From Gordionus sp. m RMFG-2023 (taxonomy: Eukaryota > Nematomorpha > Gordioida > Chordodea > Parachordodidae), in assembly GCF_954871325.1 (NCBI RefSeq), contig NC_088775.1, forward strand, positions 5,929,561-5,993,560: 64,000 nt of DNA, in the 5' to 3' direction. Positions within the stretch are counted from its first letter, which is position 1. The number at the start of each line of letters is the position of its first letter. Below are positions 1 to 11,200 of this stretch, piece after piece. Made by a program: the position numbers and the translations under genes. The notes under the pieces were generated by a model that had not been told where the DNA came from, did not search any database, and saw only the letters and a list, made by a program, of their open reading frames with translations.

Positions 1-1698
1 AAAAGTCCAAACTTAATAAAATTTTGTTCATTATAATAATTTTCAAAGAGGTATAAATATATAATATAAAATTTTATTATATAGTTATTATATAATATAA
101 ATAAATTATAAGGTAATTTTCTTAAACAATTAAAAGGTGAGAAAAAATATTTTTGGCAAAATAAATATATTAAATAAATTTATTTTTTTTACTTTTTAAT
201 GTAGTTTTTGGAATTTTAACAAAAATTATTTTTCCTGCACAATTTTAGCTTGTATAAAATGTCCAAATAAAGTTTTATACATTTATTTATAATATTTATA
301 ATTAAATAATTGCATAAATTTATAAGTGCGCCATTAAAAATAATTAATTATAAATAATACGTGATGTAAGAAAATGTTATGAATTTCAATTATTAACAAA
401 AATCATTTATTATTTCGATATTAAAGTAAAATTTTAATCTTAACCAGTTATCCAATCCAAAACGAATATTAAAATAAAAATTTATTTTATGATAATACAT
501 AATAATATTGACATGACCCTTTCTTTCCACCCTTATAAATACAATTATATAATTTTAATTTTAATTTAATTTAATCAATTAAAATAAGAATTAAATGTAT
601 ACATTTTTTTATTATTATTAATTTTATTTTATTTATATATAATTTTTCAATTTTAATTATTCATCACATTTTTTTTAAATAAATTGAGTAATGTCGTCTA
701 ACAAATATTTATTACAAACTAGCCAAAATGTTTAAAACAATCATACTCTTATAACATATAGACATAGAGTTGATACCATTATAAATTTGATAAAAAATGA
801 AGAAGTTTACATTGGCTCCTATGACGATTACATCATAAATGATCGGACAATATAACTAAATAGCGTCCACTTGTAATTAATTTTATTATGAGTATCTTTT
901 ACATATAAATTGAACAATAAAAATATTGGAAGTCAATAAATTATGTTAAATTATTATAGTATATATACTTCATTTGCTATTGTCATTTTTACAAATGTGT
1001 TTGAAAAGTTAGTTATAATATTTATGACTTTTATTGTTTTTCGTCAAGATTTTTTTTTGCAGTATAATTTTCGATCCTCTAGGTGTTAAAAATTTTTTTT
1101 AAATGCCCATATTTTGTTAGTAAATTTATGGATATTCATTAGTTATACTTAATATATTAAGTGGTTAGAACTAATCATAATGGGAAAATACAAAATAAAC
1201 CAATACATATTCAAAAAAAAAACTCCCCTTGACCATCAGGAGAGATCGAATTAATAAAGGAAACATAATTAGCCCTAGTGTTGTTAAAAACTCGATTCGG
1301 GTAGATTTAAAAAAACTACTCAATTAAGAATATAATCAAAATAACATAATATAAGCTTAAAGATTTTGCACATAACTGGCTGAAATGCTAGGAGACATTG
1401 CCATTAGCAGCCCTTGGCTATTGCGATCCTCTTCCTAAAGTAAAAGCATTCACGAGACTCCCCAGAATTTGTTATTATTAGGCGGCCGACGTCTTCGAAA
1501 AAAACTTTTTAGCCAAATATGAAATTATTATCGATATTTCAAATACGATTATATTTTTTAAAAAAAAATTCATGCTTTTTGTAATTATAGTACATTTTTA
1601 ATTTAAAAAAAAAAATTTCAATAATAAATCATTTGAAGCAATACAGCAATAATCCGCTTATAATATTCTTTCGGAGTAAATTCAAGAATTATGGTAAG
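1..1698. other. AT-rich intergenic DNA, no gene seen
   Basis: I see no convincing coding segment here. A degenerate end resembling the TAGTGTTGTTA foldback family starts near 1276, but its second end is not clear. Confidence 0.5.
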
Positions 1699-1890
1699 TA
1701 GTGGTGTTGTTAAACGGCTCAATTTTTTAAAAACAACTAACCCGATATTTTAGCCAAAAATATTATCGCAAGCTTGGAAATTTTTTGCTCATAGGTGGCA
1801 GAAAGGTATGGATATCTATTAACGAAATCCGAAGGCATCCGGAATTTTATTTGGCTAATATATTGGATTAGCCTTTTAGCAACACTACTA
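1699..1890. repeat. Foldback MITE, TAGTGTTGTTA family (copy 1)
   Basis: The left end reads TAGTGGTGTTGTTAAA and the right end TTTAGCAACACTACTA, which are inverted complements with few mismatches. The inside shares the family core, with AATATTTTAGCC-like and GCTCATAGGTGGCAG-like blocks found in the copies at 9975, 29543 and 47629. At about 190 bp with no coding capacity it fits a non-autonomous DNA transposon. Two overlapping open frames here are by-products of the repeat. Confidence 0.7.
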
Positions 1891-2887
1891 AGTGGAAGCA
1901 TATGTGACCAGAACTTAACTGGATTCATTTTTATATTGATTTTTATAAATAGATTTAATAAAACCAAATTTAATGGCAACAATGGTTCCCAAATTCGTAG
2001 AATAGTTATTAGAAATATGCTGGAATACGTTTCATGCCAAATCAAACTTTTGAAATCGTCCTTATAAAAATGATAGATCCCCATTGAAAAAAGAATTTTT
2101 AGATTTAAATTAAAGTAATCTGTAACCGGGTCCAAAAAAAGGTTTCTAAATTATCGTGCAAAAAGATGATCGATTTATTTTATAAAAATGTAAAAATGCT
2201 TTAAACCTTTTAAATGCTTTCCTTGTGGATAAATTTTAATAAAAAATTATTTTAAATATTTTTATTATCATTATTACATAATAATAATATGAATGGTATA
2301 ACTTGAGGAGATATTGAGATTCAAATTTTAATAATTTTTTGATTTTTGGGATTATAATTCTGTTGCAATATAATTTGAAGAAACTTATAATGGTCTATAA
2401 TATAATAGTGTTAAAATGATAAGTGATAATTTCTATTTTAAAAAAATAGATAATTCAAGGACATATGTAGTTGGAATAATAATTTTTTCATTCAATATAT
2501 AATTAGTTTGACTAAATTTTAAATATCACAATATTATATTAATATAATATATAATCCAATTAGACTAAAGTAAGGGGAGATTAAAATAAGCATTATAAAT
2601 TTCAAAATTTAAATCTATTTTCCTTTCTTTTTTTTCAAAAATAATATATATTTATAAAATTATCGTTTTTGAATATTAATTAATTAATGGCTGGTTAGAA
2701 AATATTATAAACTATGTATTTTTTTTCTAAATCATTGTTGAAAAAATCATAAATTCCTTAATTTTTTTATGATCCTTTCCTTTTTAATGTAATAATCTTC
2801 ATCGAAACAAAAAAGGGGGCTCTTGTGTTATGGGGTAAAAAGTATTTGAAAAAATAGAGTGTTATCTGATTTTTCATTTTTGCTAAA
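1891..2887. other. AT-rich DNA, nothing recognised
   Basis: Mostly low-complexity A+T sequence. I see no exon, repeat end or RNA gene that I can support. Confidence 0.4.
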
Positions 2888-4018
2888 TCAAGGACAAAAA
2901 TACGCTTCCACAAAATCGGGAAAAAAGTGGACCTGAAATTTTTTAGGCATTAACATATATAGATACGAGTTTATTGTTGATTTTTGATGACTATCGACAA
3001 TTATTAAAGATGTTCATTATTTTTTTATTATTACTCTACTCATTGTATGACCCCCTATTGGGGATCTGCTATTATGTACGAAAGATGTATCGGAGGCATA
3101 CTCTATGTTAACTCAGCGTCATTTTAATTTCTACCCTTTTTTCTTATCTTTACAAACTGCCTCATAGGAATTTATTCTTCCCTAAAACTTATTTTGACAT
3201 TTAAAAATAAACAAGTCATTTAAACTAATTTTTTTTAAATGCCCATGTCCAAGTAAATTAAAAAAGATATAAATTGTCAACTTGTAATTATTTTACTATC
3301 AAAATAGAAAACTAGGTCAGACATAATTTGTTTTAACAAAAATTCCTTATAATAGATATTGTAAAATATCCATTAATAAAAAAAAAAATCTGAAATAATT
3401 TTGTTTTATATAAACCTCACTTTTTTGGGTTTACTATGATGTTTATTCCAAAATAGTTAATTTTCTCGCCATTAGAACTATGTTAATCGGGGTTCAGAAA
3501 TCGTATACTTTACACATTTTCTGGAGGGGTTTAACGTTCTTAATAATTTCCTCGTCTATGGTCCTGCGAAACACTTATTAGGGACTCGTAAATATATAAA
3601 AAAAATTTTATCATCTCTATAAAAGAAATCAATTAGTCAAGGTTCAGGCTTTTTTTGTTCCGTAACCAAATTTCTTTTTCTTTACACTAATCTAATTTAC
3701 ATGTTTGTAACTTTATATTTTAATATACTTTATTTTAGAATGTTTAAGGCGATCATTCTTTAGTAACGATATAATATATTGTAATAATATATTATATGTT
3801 GTAAATTGGATAACGTGATTTTATGTGTTATACAATTTTAGATAATTGATTCGTTGTATATAAAAAAAAGAAGATATATTATTTTTAATCAGTTAACTTT
3901 TTTATAAAAAAGAATCGTTTTAAAATCTTAAATTTAAATTCTTTATATTGAGCTAAATCCCGAATAATTCCTACAAATTCTAACGTACAAGTCAAGCTAA
4001 CATCCCCGCTTGTCAACA
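2888..4018 (-). CDS. Candidate multi-exon gene, unrecognised (partial model)
   Basis: Four minus-strand segments look like exons: 4018-3898, 3563-3509, 3102-3035 and 2932-2888. The first begins LTSGDVSLTC, the second TIDEEIIKNV, the third contains SPIGGHTMSR, and the fourth is a 14-residue tail starting VHFFPDFVEA with a TGA stop. Acceptors (attattag, tttcgcag, aacatag, atttcag) are good. The donor after the second segment (GTATAC) is strong, while that of the first (GTTAAC) is weak. The first joins the second, and the third the fourth, in phase; the second and third do not join directly, so an exon is missing or a boundary is wrong. No start was found. The plus strand is also open over two segments, so the strand itself is a judgement. 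I recognise no family. Confidence 0.33.
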
Positions 4019-4842
4019 CTAATAATTACAGGAAAAAATTATTTTCGATAGAAATGTTTCATGATCCTAGCGAAGATGGATTAAACACCAACTTATATAA
4101 ATAATTAGAAAGAAAATCCCAAAAAAAATTATTATTTTTGGGATATGTCTGATAAAACTAAATACGAGTTGATTATATTATATTTATATCATAAGTATTT
4201 ATATTTCAGAGTTGAAGGATCGAGATCAAATGATCAACAATCCTAGATTCGATGCGATTCCAGCATAGATTTTTCGAGATCTTGGTCGAGATCTTTTTAT
4301 TCTTTTTAACTATCAATAAACTTAACTTTTAATCACCCACGCCCCCTCCCCTCCCTTTATTTAACTAAAAAAAAATTTAAATGCCATTGGTGGTTTTATA
4401 TTGTTCATTTTAAGTTAATCAAACAGGAACTTCGTTTTCAGTTTTTCCGGGACAAACTAAAAAAAAGAAAAAGTAATTCTATTAACCGATGCTATTTTGT
4501 GGAGGGGGGAAAAGGCGAAACCCGAGGCCCTACTCTCCCTAGTAAACTATTTGCAAACTAAACTGTTTAAGGTTTCTACTTTTGTAGAATAATGTAATAT
4601 GTAAAAGGGTAAATCTCTTTTTGTGCTAAAGATTACTATATTCTGTTGAATATACTGAGTGGCACGAGAAACACCGCACTTCGATACAATGCCGTGTCGA
4701 GACTTTTGGCAGCCCAGGACAAAAAATTAATTGACGGCCCCTTAAAAAAAACACAATTTGCCTAAGCTTATTTGATAACTTTTAGCAATCAAGAATTAGA
4801 AGCATATAAACTTATTTTAATCATAAATAAATATTTCATTTG
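4019..4842. other. No firm gene
   Basis: Short open stretches exist on both strands near 4211-4268, next to a small palindrome around GAGATCTTGGTCGAGATC, but neither strand can be preferred. The rest is A+T-rich with a degenerate mixed-composition patch near 4670-4740. Confidence 0.4.
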
Positions 4843-5010
4843 CGCCGATTTTTTAAAAACGGCTTACTCAATATTTTAGCCAGAAAAATGTTGCATAAGC
4901 TTCGAGATTTCGCTAATAGATGTCTAAACCATTGAACCCTCTATGAGCAAATTCTTCAAGCTTGCGTAATAATTCTGGATAAAAAACTGAGATAACCGTT
5001 TTAAAAAAAT
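4843..5010. repeat. Foldback MITE, TAGTGTTGTTA family, truncated (copy 2)
   Basis: This copy keeps the internal arms, with CGGCTTACTCAATATTTTAGCC at the left and a CTGGATAAA...ACTGAGATAACCGTTTT complement at the right, but lacks the outer TAGTGTTGTTA ends. It abuts the hAT transposase fossil that follows. Confidence 0.6.
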
Positions 5011-5069
5011 CATTTTGCGTCACTAATGATGAATAAAGTACATCATAAAAAAACGAATATAATCATAGA

Positions 5070-5690
5070 ATAAAATATCGCAATTTATCCTCCTCGCCAT
5101 TTTATTTGCGAAAAAGGATATTATGTCAGCATAATCTAGTGATGAGGCTATATCATTTTCTATTGAAATTAGAGAAACAAGTCGGTCCTGTGCCATACAG
5201 GATCTGAGAGGCTGTGTTCTGCGGATGCCACGGCAATTGGAATGATTATAGTGATCCTTAATCCAATGGATATATTTGGTAAACCTTCACTTAATCTAGT
5301 ATAATTAATATCGCGAAAAATTTCGAATGGAGTTTTTAATACAATTAGTAGATCTTGCGGATTAATATCGCATTCTAACTTTCCTAATCTGTTAAATATT
5401 TGATTGACAACCTTCTTTTAGCTTTTATCGGGCACATTTATCAATTCTGGTATATTTAATATCGATCCAAAATGATCTTTAAAGAGCTTTAACAGCTGGA
5501 AATGTTTCTACAACGAATTTCTCGCTATATCTTGTAATCATTTAAAAATTCAATTATGTCTACTAATTAATGTTATTGAAGAAAAACACTGCTCTTCTAG
5601 ACTCATTATCAATTCCTGTGCAATCTCTTTTGCTGAGTCAAGGGAATCCTTTTGTGCAGCATTTGGGATCAAAGGGTCTGCTAGCATATT
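5070..5690 (-). pseudogene. hAT-superfamily transposase, C-terminal fossil
   Basis: Read on the minus strand, the segment runs from a stretch with NPQDLLIVLKTPFEIF through GLPNISIGLRI and IPIAVASAEHS to MAQDRLVSLISIEND and FANKMARRI. These match the C-terminal dimerisation region of hAT transposases of the DUF4371/ZMYM type, where IPVTVASAERSFSKL is followed by SxMxQERLxxLxxLSIE. A frame change and a short loss separate the VASAEHS and MAQDR blocks, and an upstream stop breaks the frame, so it cannot give a working enzyme. No terminal inverted repeats were found to define the original element. The superfamily assignment rests on these two motifs. Confidence 0.75.
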
Positions 5691-6499
5691 ATCAAATTAA
5701 ACATTAAAAGTGGAATCTAAAATCAAAATACTCAATCAAGATTAAAGTAATTTAAAGTTTGCCCACCTGAAAGGTATATGCATAAAACGAAGACTTAAGT
5801 GCAAACTTTTTTTTACTTTTATATTTACTAATCAGAATATCCAAAAGTGCCTCTTAGCTTTTACAGCTATGAAAACAAGACCTTTAAGAGAAAATAGACC
5901 AAATATTTATCAAAATTTGTTAATAGAAATCGTTCTTTTAAAAAAAATTAATTTATTATATTTATTTACTACCGATTATCTTGTTTCCTTTGCCAATAGA
6001 AAATTTAATTAAAATGTTTTTAAAGATTATTTATAAATAGAGAAGAAAAAAAAGGAAAATAAATAAAATAATCAAATTTACTAAAATATATTAAAAATAA
6101 GAAAATTGCCAAACCTTTTTTCGAATATTTGGATTTTTTCAATGACATAATGTTTAGTCGGATATAACATAGGAAAAATTGGATATTGTGGTGATGAAAA
6201 TGTGAAACAAACAACTGTATTAACATTATTTTTTTTAAAAATGTTGTTAAATTTTAATGATTCTAGAGAATTATTATATAGGTAATGGTAACTTGCTTCC
6301 TTATTATCTAGATGATAAGGCAATTCTTTAATAAAGTTTCGTTTAAAATTTTAATGGTATAGGCAACCAATATGGCGTCCCCAGCTGATTTGCATTGAGG
6401 TACACTTTTAATGAATGAATCGTCAGTCTAGGTACTATATGTCATTGGATTTTTTATAAAATATAAATATTAATAAAATATCTTGTATGTAGTATATAT
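5691..6499. other. AT-rich DNA, nothing recognised
   Basis: I see no supported feature. Open frames on the minus strand at 6020-6323 are hydrophobic, A+T-driven and lack splice or homology support. Confidence 0.4.
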
Positions 6500-6893
6500 T
6501 TTAGCTTCAATGTGTTTTTCCAGGCAATGTAATATTTTTTTCAACATCATTTTTTGAGCGCGTTTTTTTTTTTAATTTTAAAATCTGATCTTACCGGAAA
6601 TGTTATTCTATCATTTTTGGAATACCTACCCTATAACAGACAATTTCGCCATGAACTTTTGAACTTTAATAAAAATTTTATTCGTTTTTCCGTAGATTAT
6701 TATATAAATTATAAATGACTCAAAGGTTAAAGGCAAAATTATCTTACAATTCATAAAACATGTGTTCTATAAACATGCTGGAATACATTTCGGTAAAATC
6801 CGATTTTAAATTGTTAAAAAAGGTGCTCAACAAATGATTTAAAGTTTAAAAAGTAACATATTTCCGGAAATAACACATTTGACGCTAACATAC
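6500..6893. repeat. Inverted-repeat MITE, second family (copy 1)
   Basis: The left end (TTAGCTTCAATGTGTT) and right end (AACACATTTGACGCTAA) are inverted complements with changes. Inside, CATTTTTTGAGCGCG faces AGGTGCTCAACAAATG, and a TTGGAATACCTACC block faces CATGCTGGAATACATTT. The same order of blocks recurs at 11971-12295, so this is a dispersed family of about 330-390 bp with long imperfect inverted repeats and no coding capacity. Confidence 0.7.
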
Positions 6894-7462
6894 ACAAAAA
6901 AAAAATTTTCCCGGGAGGCTAAAAATAATTGAGTAAAATTATAAAAAATGGCGGCCCCTAAAATCGCGCCCCGCTCGCCCGCTCCCCTATTTGCACGGCC
7001 CTTTTATGAAATTTCGAATATTGTTAAAAAAAAGTATACAAGTCCTCAAAATTTTCTAAGATTTGATTGAGACTATTTTTTTTTAGAAAAATAAATTTTT
7101 GCAAAATATAACCCCAAGGGCCATTTTCAAACAAAACATTTATTTGAAGATTTTTCTAAATATATTTTTACTTCCAAAACAAATGATTTTTAGTATACAG
7201 CTGATCATTTTAAAATTACAAAATTTAAATCGCAATTTTAAATAAAGTTGTATAATTTGTGTAAAAAAAATGATGTCCATAGAAAAGAGAACCAATGTTA
7301 CCTAAAGCTAATATTCTAGCAAATAAAATCCACAATTCATCTAATACTTTATTTGAGTAATTATGTTTCCCCTGGTTAATCGTGTCAGGCTTAATCTTTA
7401 TTAAATATCAAAATAGTTTGATAGTTAAAAAAACACAAAATCGTCTGCATTAAATGAACTGA

Positions 7463-7552
7463 CAAAAATGCCCTGGACAAAATGACCATAAGTACCCAGG
7501 ACAAAAAGGCACTGGAGAAAAAATCCCACGGACAAAATACCTCAATTTTTGA
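7463..7552. repeat. Short degenerate tandem repeat (GGACAAAA motif)
   Basis: CCTGGACAAAATG, CCAGGACAAAAAGG, CTGGAGAAAAAATCC and CACGGACAAAATACC follow each other at roughly 18-20-base spacing. A related GTCCGGGTTC motif lies near 7650. The function is unknown. The flanks 6894-7462 and 7553-8251 hold no gene that I can support. Confidence 0.5.
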
Positions 7553-8211
7553 AAAAATTTTGAACGCTTAAAAAGAGAAAAAAATTTTAAATTACCCTTT
7601 TAAAAAACATTTTTAAACTGAAGTATTTCTGTCCATTTTCGATAAATATTTTTGTCCGGGTTCTTTTGTTAAGAACATTCAGTGATTTACTGATGTCGTA
7701 TTTGGAAGGATACATCTATTACGTTGCATTTGCTTTTTTCTCGCTTTGAAAAAAGTTTTGTTTGGAAATGGCCCAAGACCCTGAAATTTTTGGTTCCAAT
7801 GATACAAGTTTACAATAAAATGAGAGAAATTTTAGAGGTATAAGATTTCAAAATGGTGACGTTTTCCCCCAGAAATATTTCGTAATTTTTTAAAAATAAA
7901 ATCACTCAGCCCAAAAAATTCGGGACTGTCCTGGTCATAATGGGAACACCTGATCAACTTTGGCAAGCTTCCAATCCTGATTAGCCAAGCTACAAAAAAA
8001 ATTAATAAAATCACCAAGTTGCAAGGTGAAGATTGAGACTACATTTCTTTTTTTTAGGAACTTGACTGAGCCGTTTTGGAGTTTACCAAAGTCAAGTGAT
8101 TTAACAACCACCATTTTAAAATAAATAAATAAGAGGCAATAAATAAATATTTATTAAAAATCAAAGATATAAAAACATATCATTATATAAAATAAATAAA
8201 TAATAACATTC

Positions 8212-8217
8212 TTTATT
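8212..8217 (-). terminator. Poly(A) signal of the CCDC130 gene
   Basis: AATAAA on the minus strand lies 35 bases past the stop codon at 8252. The region is rich in A and T, so other AATAAA copies nearby could serve instead. Confidence 0.5.
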
Positions 8218-8251
8218 TTTTTTGTATAAAATATAAATAATTCATGATCAA

Positions 8252-11200
8252 TCAATTTTTTAATTTGACATTTTGATAGGCGTTACCATTAGGGTTAGAA
8301 AATATTTTGGAGGAGGCGGAAGAGGTATTCTTGAGTTTTTCTAAAAATAATTTTGATTTTTTGGATAATTTGATGTTCCGAGGAATCGAAGAGGAGGGCA
8401 ATATTTTTTGCTTTCGCATGGATGATTTTATACTTTTCGCGAGTTGAACGTGATCTTAAATATATTTTGTTTTTTTTAAAGTTGAATTATGTAAGTTAGT
8501 TTGATAATAATTTTGCAAAGAATAGTAATATATAATGGTCTAAGATTTAAGCGAGACAATCGAGTTAATGACGGGCTCTAGTTAGTGTTGTTACGGCTCG
8601 TTTTGAGCCGATTTTTTAAAACGGCTAACTCAATATTTTAGCCATAAAAATATTGCCTAAGCCTCGAGTGTTCCTTCTACGAGCAAAATCTTCAAGTTTG
8701 AGTAGTATTTTTCTGCATGAAATATTGAGTTAGCCGTTTATAAAAATCGGCTCAGAACGAGCCGTTTAACAACACTAGCTCTAGCGATAATGCATGTCAA
8801 GCCTTTTGCTAAGCAACGACCAAATTTTGTCAAGATATAAGAATTGTTTTTATTTTGTTTAATATATTAACGAAATCACGTGGTCGAGTCCGATCTACTA
8901 ATTATCACCCCCCCCCCTACCATTCTCAAGTATGGTCACCAAGTTGGCTTCAGGAGAAAAACATGGCCCTTGTTAAATTCGAACTCAGATTTATCGGATT
9001 TGCGATCAACCCAATCACCGACTAGCCCACAGATATATGAAGACAACCATTTTTTTTCATATATAATAATATTATGTTATAACCCTTAAGTAAAGGCCTT
9101 AAAATTATTCCTTAAAGCTAGGGTTCGGATGGGGTTTAATATTTTTTTAACAAAAATACATTTAGATAATTTGCGGTTAAAATTTTGCTCTTCGGATGTG
9201 GGCCTAAAAATAATCAGTTTGGGACAGGCTCCATCTTTAAATAAAAATTTAGGTCGGGCTTGACAGGCCTGAAAATTGATTTTGCAGAGCTCCAACGTCA
9301 ATTGTTGATGTTCTCTAGAAAAGTATCATCATATTTGTGTGTTGAAAAGTGTGTATATTATCGCTGGGGGAAAAATGACCTTTCAAAATTAATATGGCTG
9401 GATAGAGTACATGTATACAATATCGATGATTTGCTTTAAGAGCCCAATCGATCCAACCAAACTCGTGTAGATCGGATTGGGATAGACATTTCCGGGGGCT
9501 TGGTAAATAAAAAAATTTGAATTTTTTCTCGGATCAGACCAATAAATAAATAGAGCCCAATCAAGGGTTCTAATAACACGCTAATTCTTTTAATGTTTAT
9601 TGCAATTGATTGAATATAACGTGATTAATAAAACATGAAAATTTGGTCATTGCTTAAATACAATTGTTTTTCATAAAAATTTTAACTGTTTTTAAATACA
9701 TCCCCCCCCCCTTAATAACGCTGTTTCCCTATAAACGCTCCTTTTCATGTCACCAGTTACTTGGTACATTTTGTTTATTAATTATTGAGTCATTCATCTA
9801 GCCAATTGCTACTAAAAAATATTGAAACATTCCTGAAAAAAGGGAAGTTGATTGTATAGTAAAAGAAATTCTATCTTTTACCAATTCCTTTTCCCTAATC
9901 TCTTAATTCCGCAGACGAAAATTTAGTGAATAGATTAATGGGGAACATATCCAATATACATATCCATAACCGAGTAGTGGTGTTAAACGGCTCGATTTTT
10001 AAAAAAATGGCTAATCCAATATTTCCGCCAAAAAATGTTATGCGAGCCTGGTGATTTTGCTCACAGATAGCAAAAGGGTTTGTGGACATCCTATAAACAA
10101 AATTTCGCGGCTCTAATATTATTCCGGACTAAAATCTTAATTTAAAATTGGAGAAATAGAGCCGTTTAACAGCAGCACTAATCACAATATAATCCCTATT
10201 TATATCTTAAGATTCCCCTTCCCCATAAAGGCATTCAATTTCGAATTCTTGGGCAAGTATATAATTTTATACCTTTTTTAGCATTATGCAGTATAAGTTT
10301 GGCTAAGTATTTGTCCTTGTCCGATTTATCTAAAATTGGAATATTGAGGCTGTATTTAGATTTCACTGAATTTTCCTCCTCGGTTTTGATCTTTTCCATT
10401 TTTTTCTCTTTCTAAATTTTTAATAAGATAAATATATGATACCATAAATTTTAATCTATAAAATAACGTTTAGATAGCAAAACCAAAGTTTCACAGAGTT
10501 ATAGCCACCTGGACTAAATGAAAAAGAGTTATGAATTGCAAAATATTTTCAAAGTGGTTCTGATGCCAAAAATTTTGAAAAAAAACTTTTTACTATCTTT
10601 TTAAACGCCCATAAGCGCTTAAACATAAAGCTAATCTTCATGCACGCAAAGGTAATTTAATGCCTGCCCAAAAATTGGCGGATTCTTGTCATTTTAAATT
10701 AACCCCCTCCCCATCTATCTTTTTTTTAAAACCTAGTTTGATGGGCGTGAGAAGAATAGCTCTGTTATTTTTACAACATAAAAGAGAACGATGCACTTAA
10801 AGAATCACGAAATTTAACGCAGTTCTGGGGGTTGCCATTCTAACTCTGATTGAAAGCGATCAAAAAAAACACTTTCAAACACAAATAAATAAACCCATCT
10901 AAAATGAATCACGCATTTTAAAAAATTTAAATATATAAATCGCCGCCGGATTATTATAAGGGTTTTTACGTCCCATTCAGATCATTTTTTTTTTAAATTT
11001 ATAAGATACTTAAACTATAAAAAATCCTCTTTTTTTGTTAGAATTTTATTATAATAAAACTAATAAAAATTTTTGAAAACGGCAAAAAAAAAAGTGATTT
11101 ATTGCCCTTTATTGAATAATGTGTATCTCATTCCATATACCCATCTTTTAAGAAATTTAGAATTTTTTTTTAAAAAAAGTGAGCCATGAGATTATTAATG

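Noticed and set aside
8925-9045. tRNA-like or SINE-like segment on the minus strand
   Set aside because: GGGCTAGTCGGTGATTGG and GAGTTCGAATTT look like A and B boxes, but the acceptor and T stems do not pair and no second copy was found.
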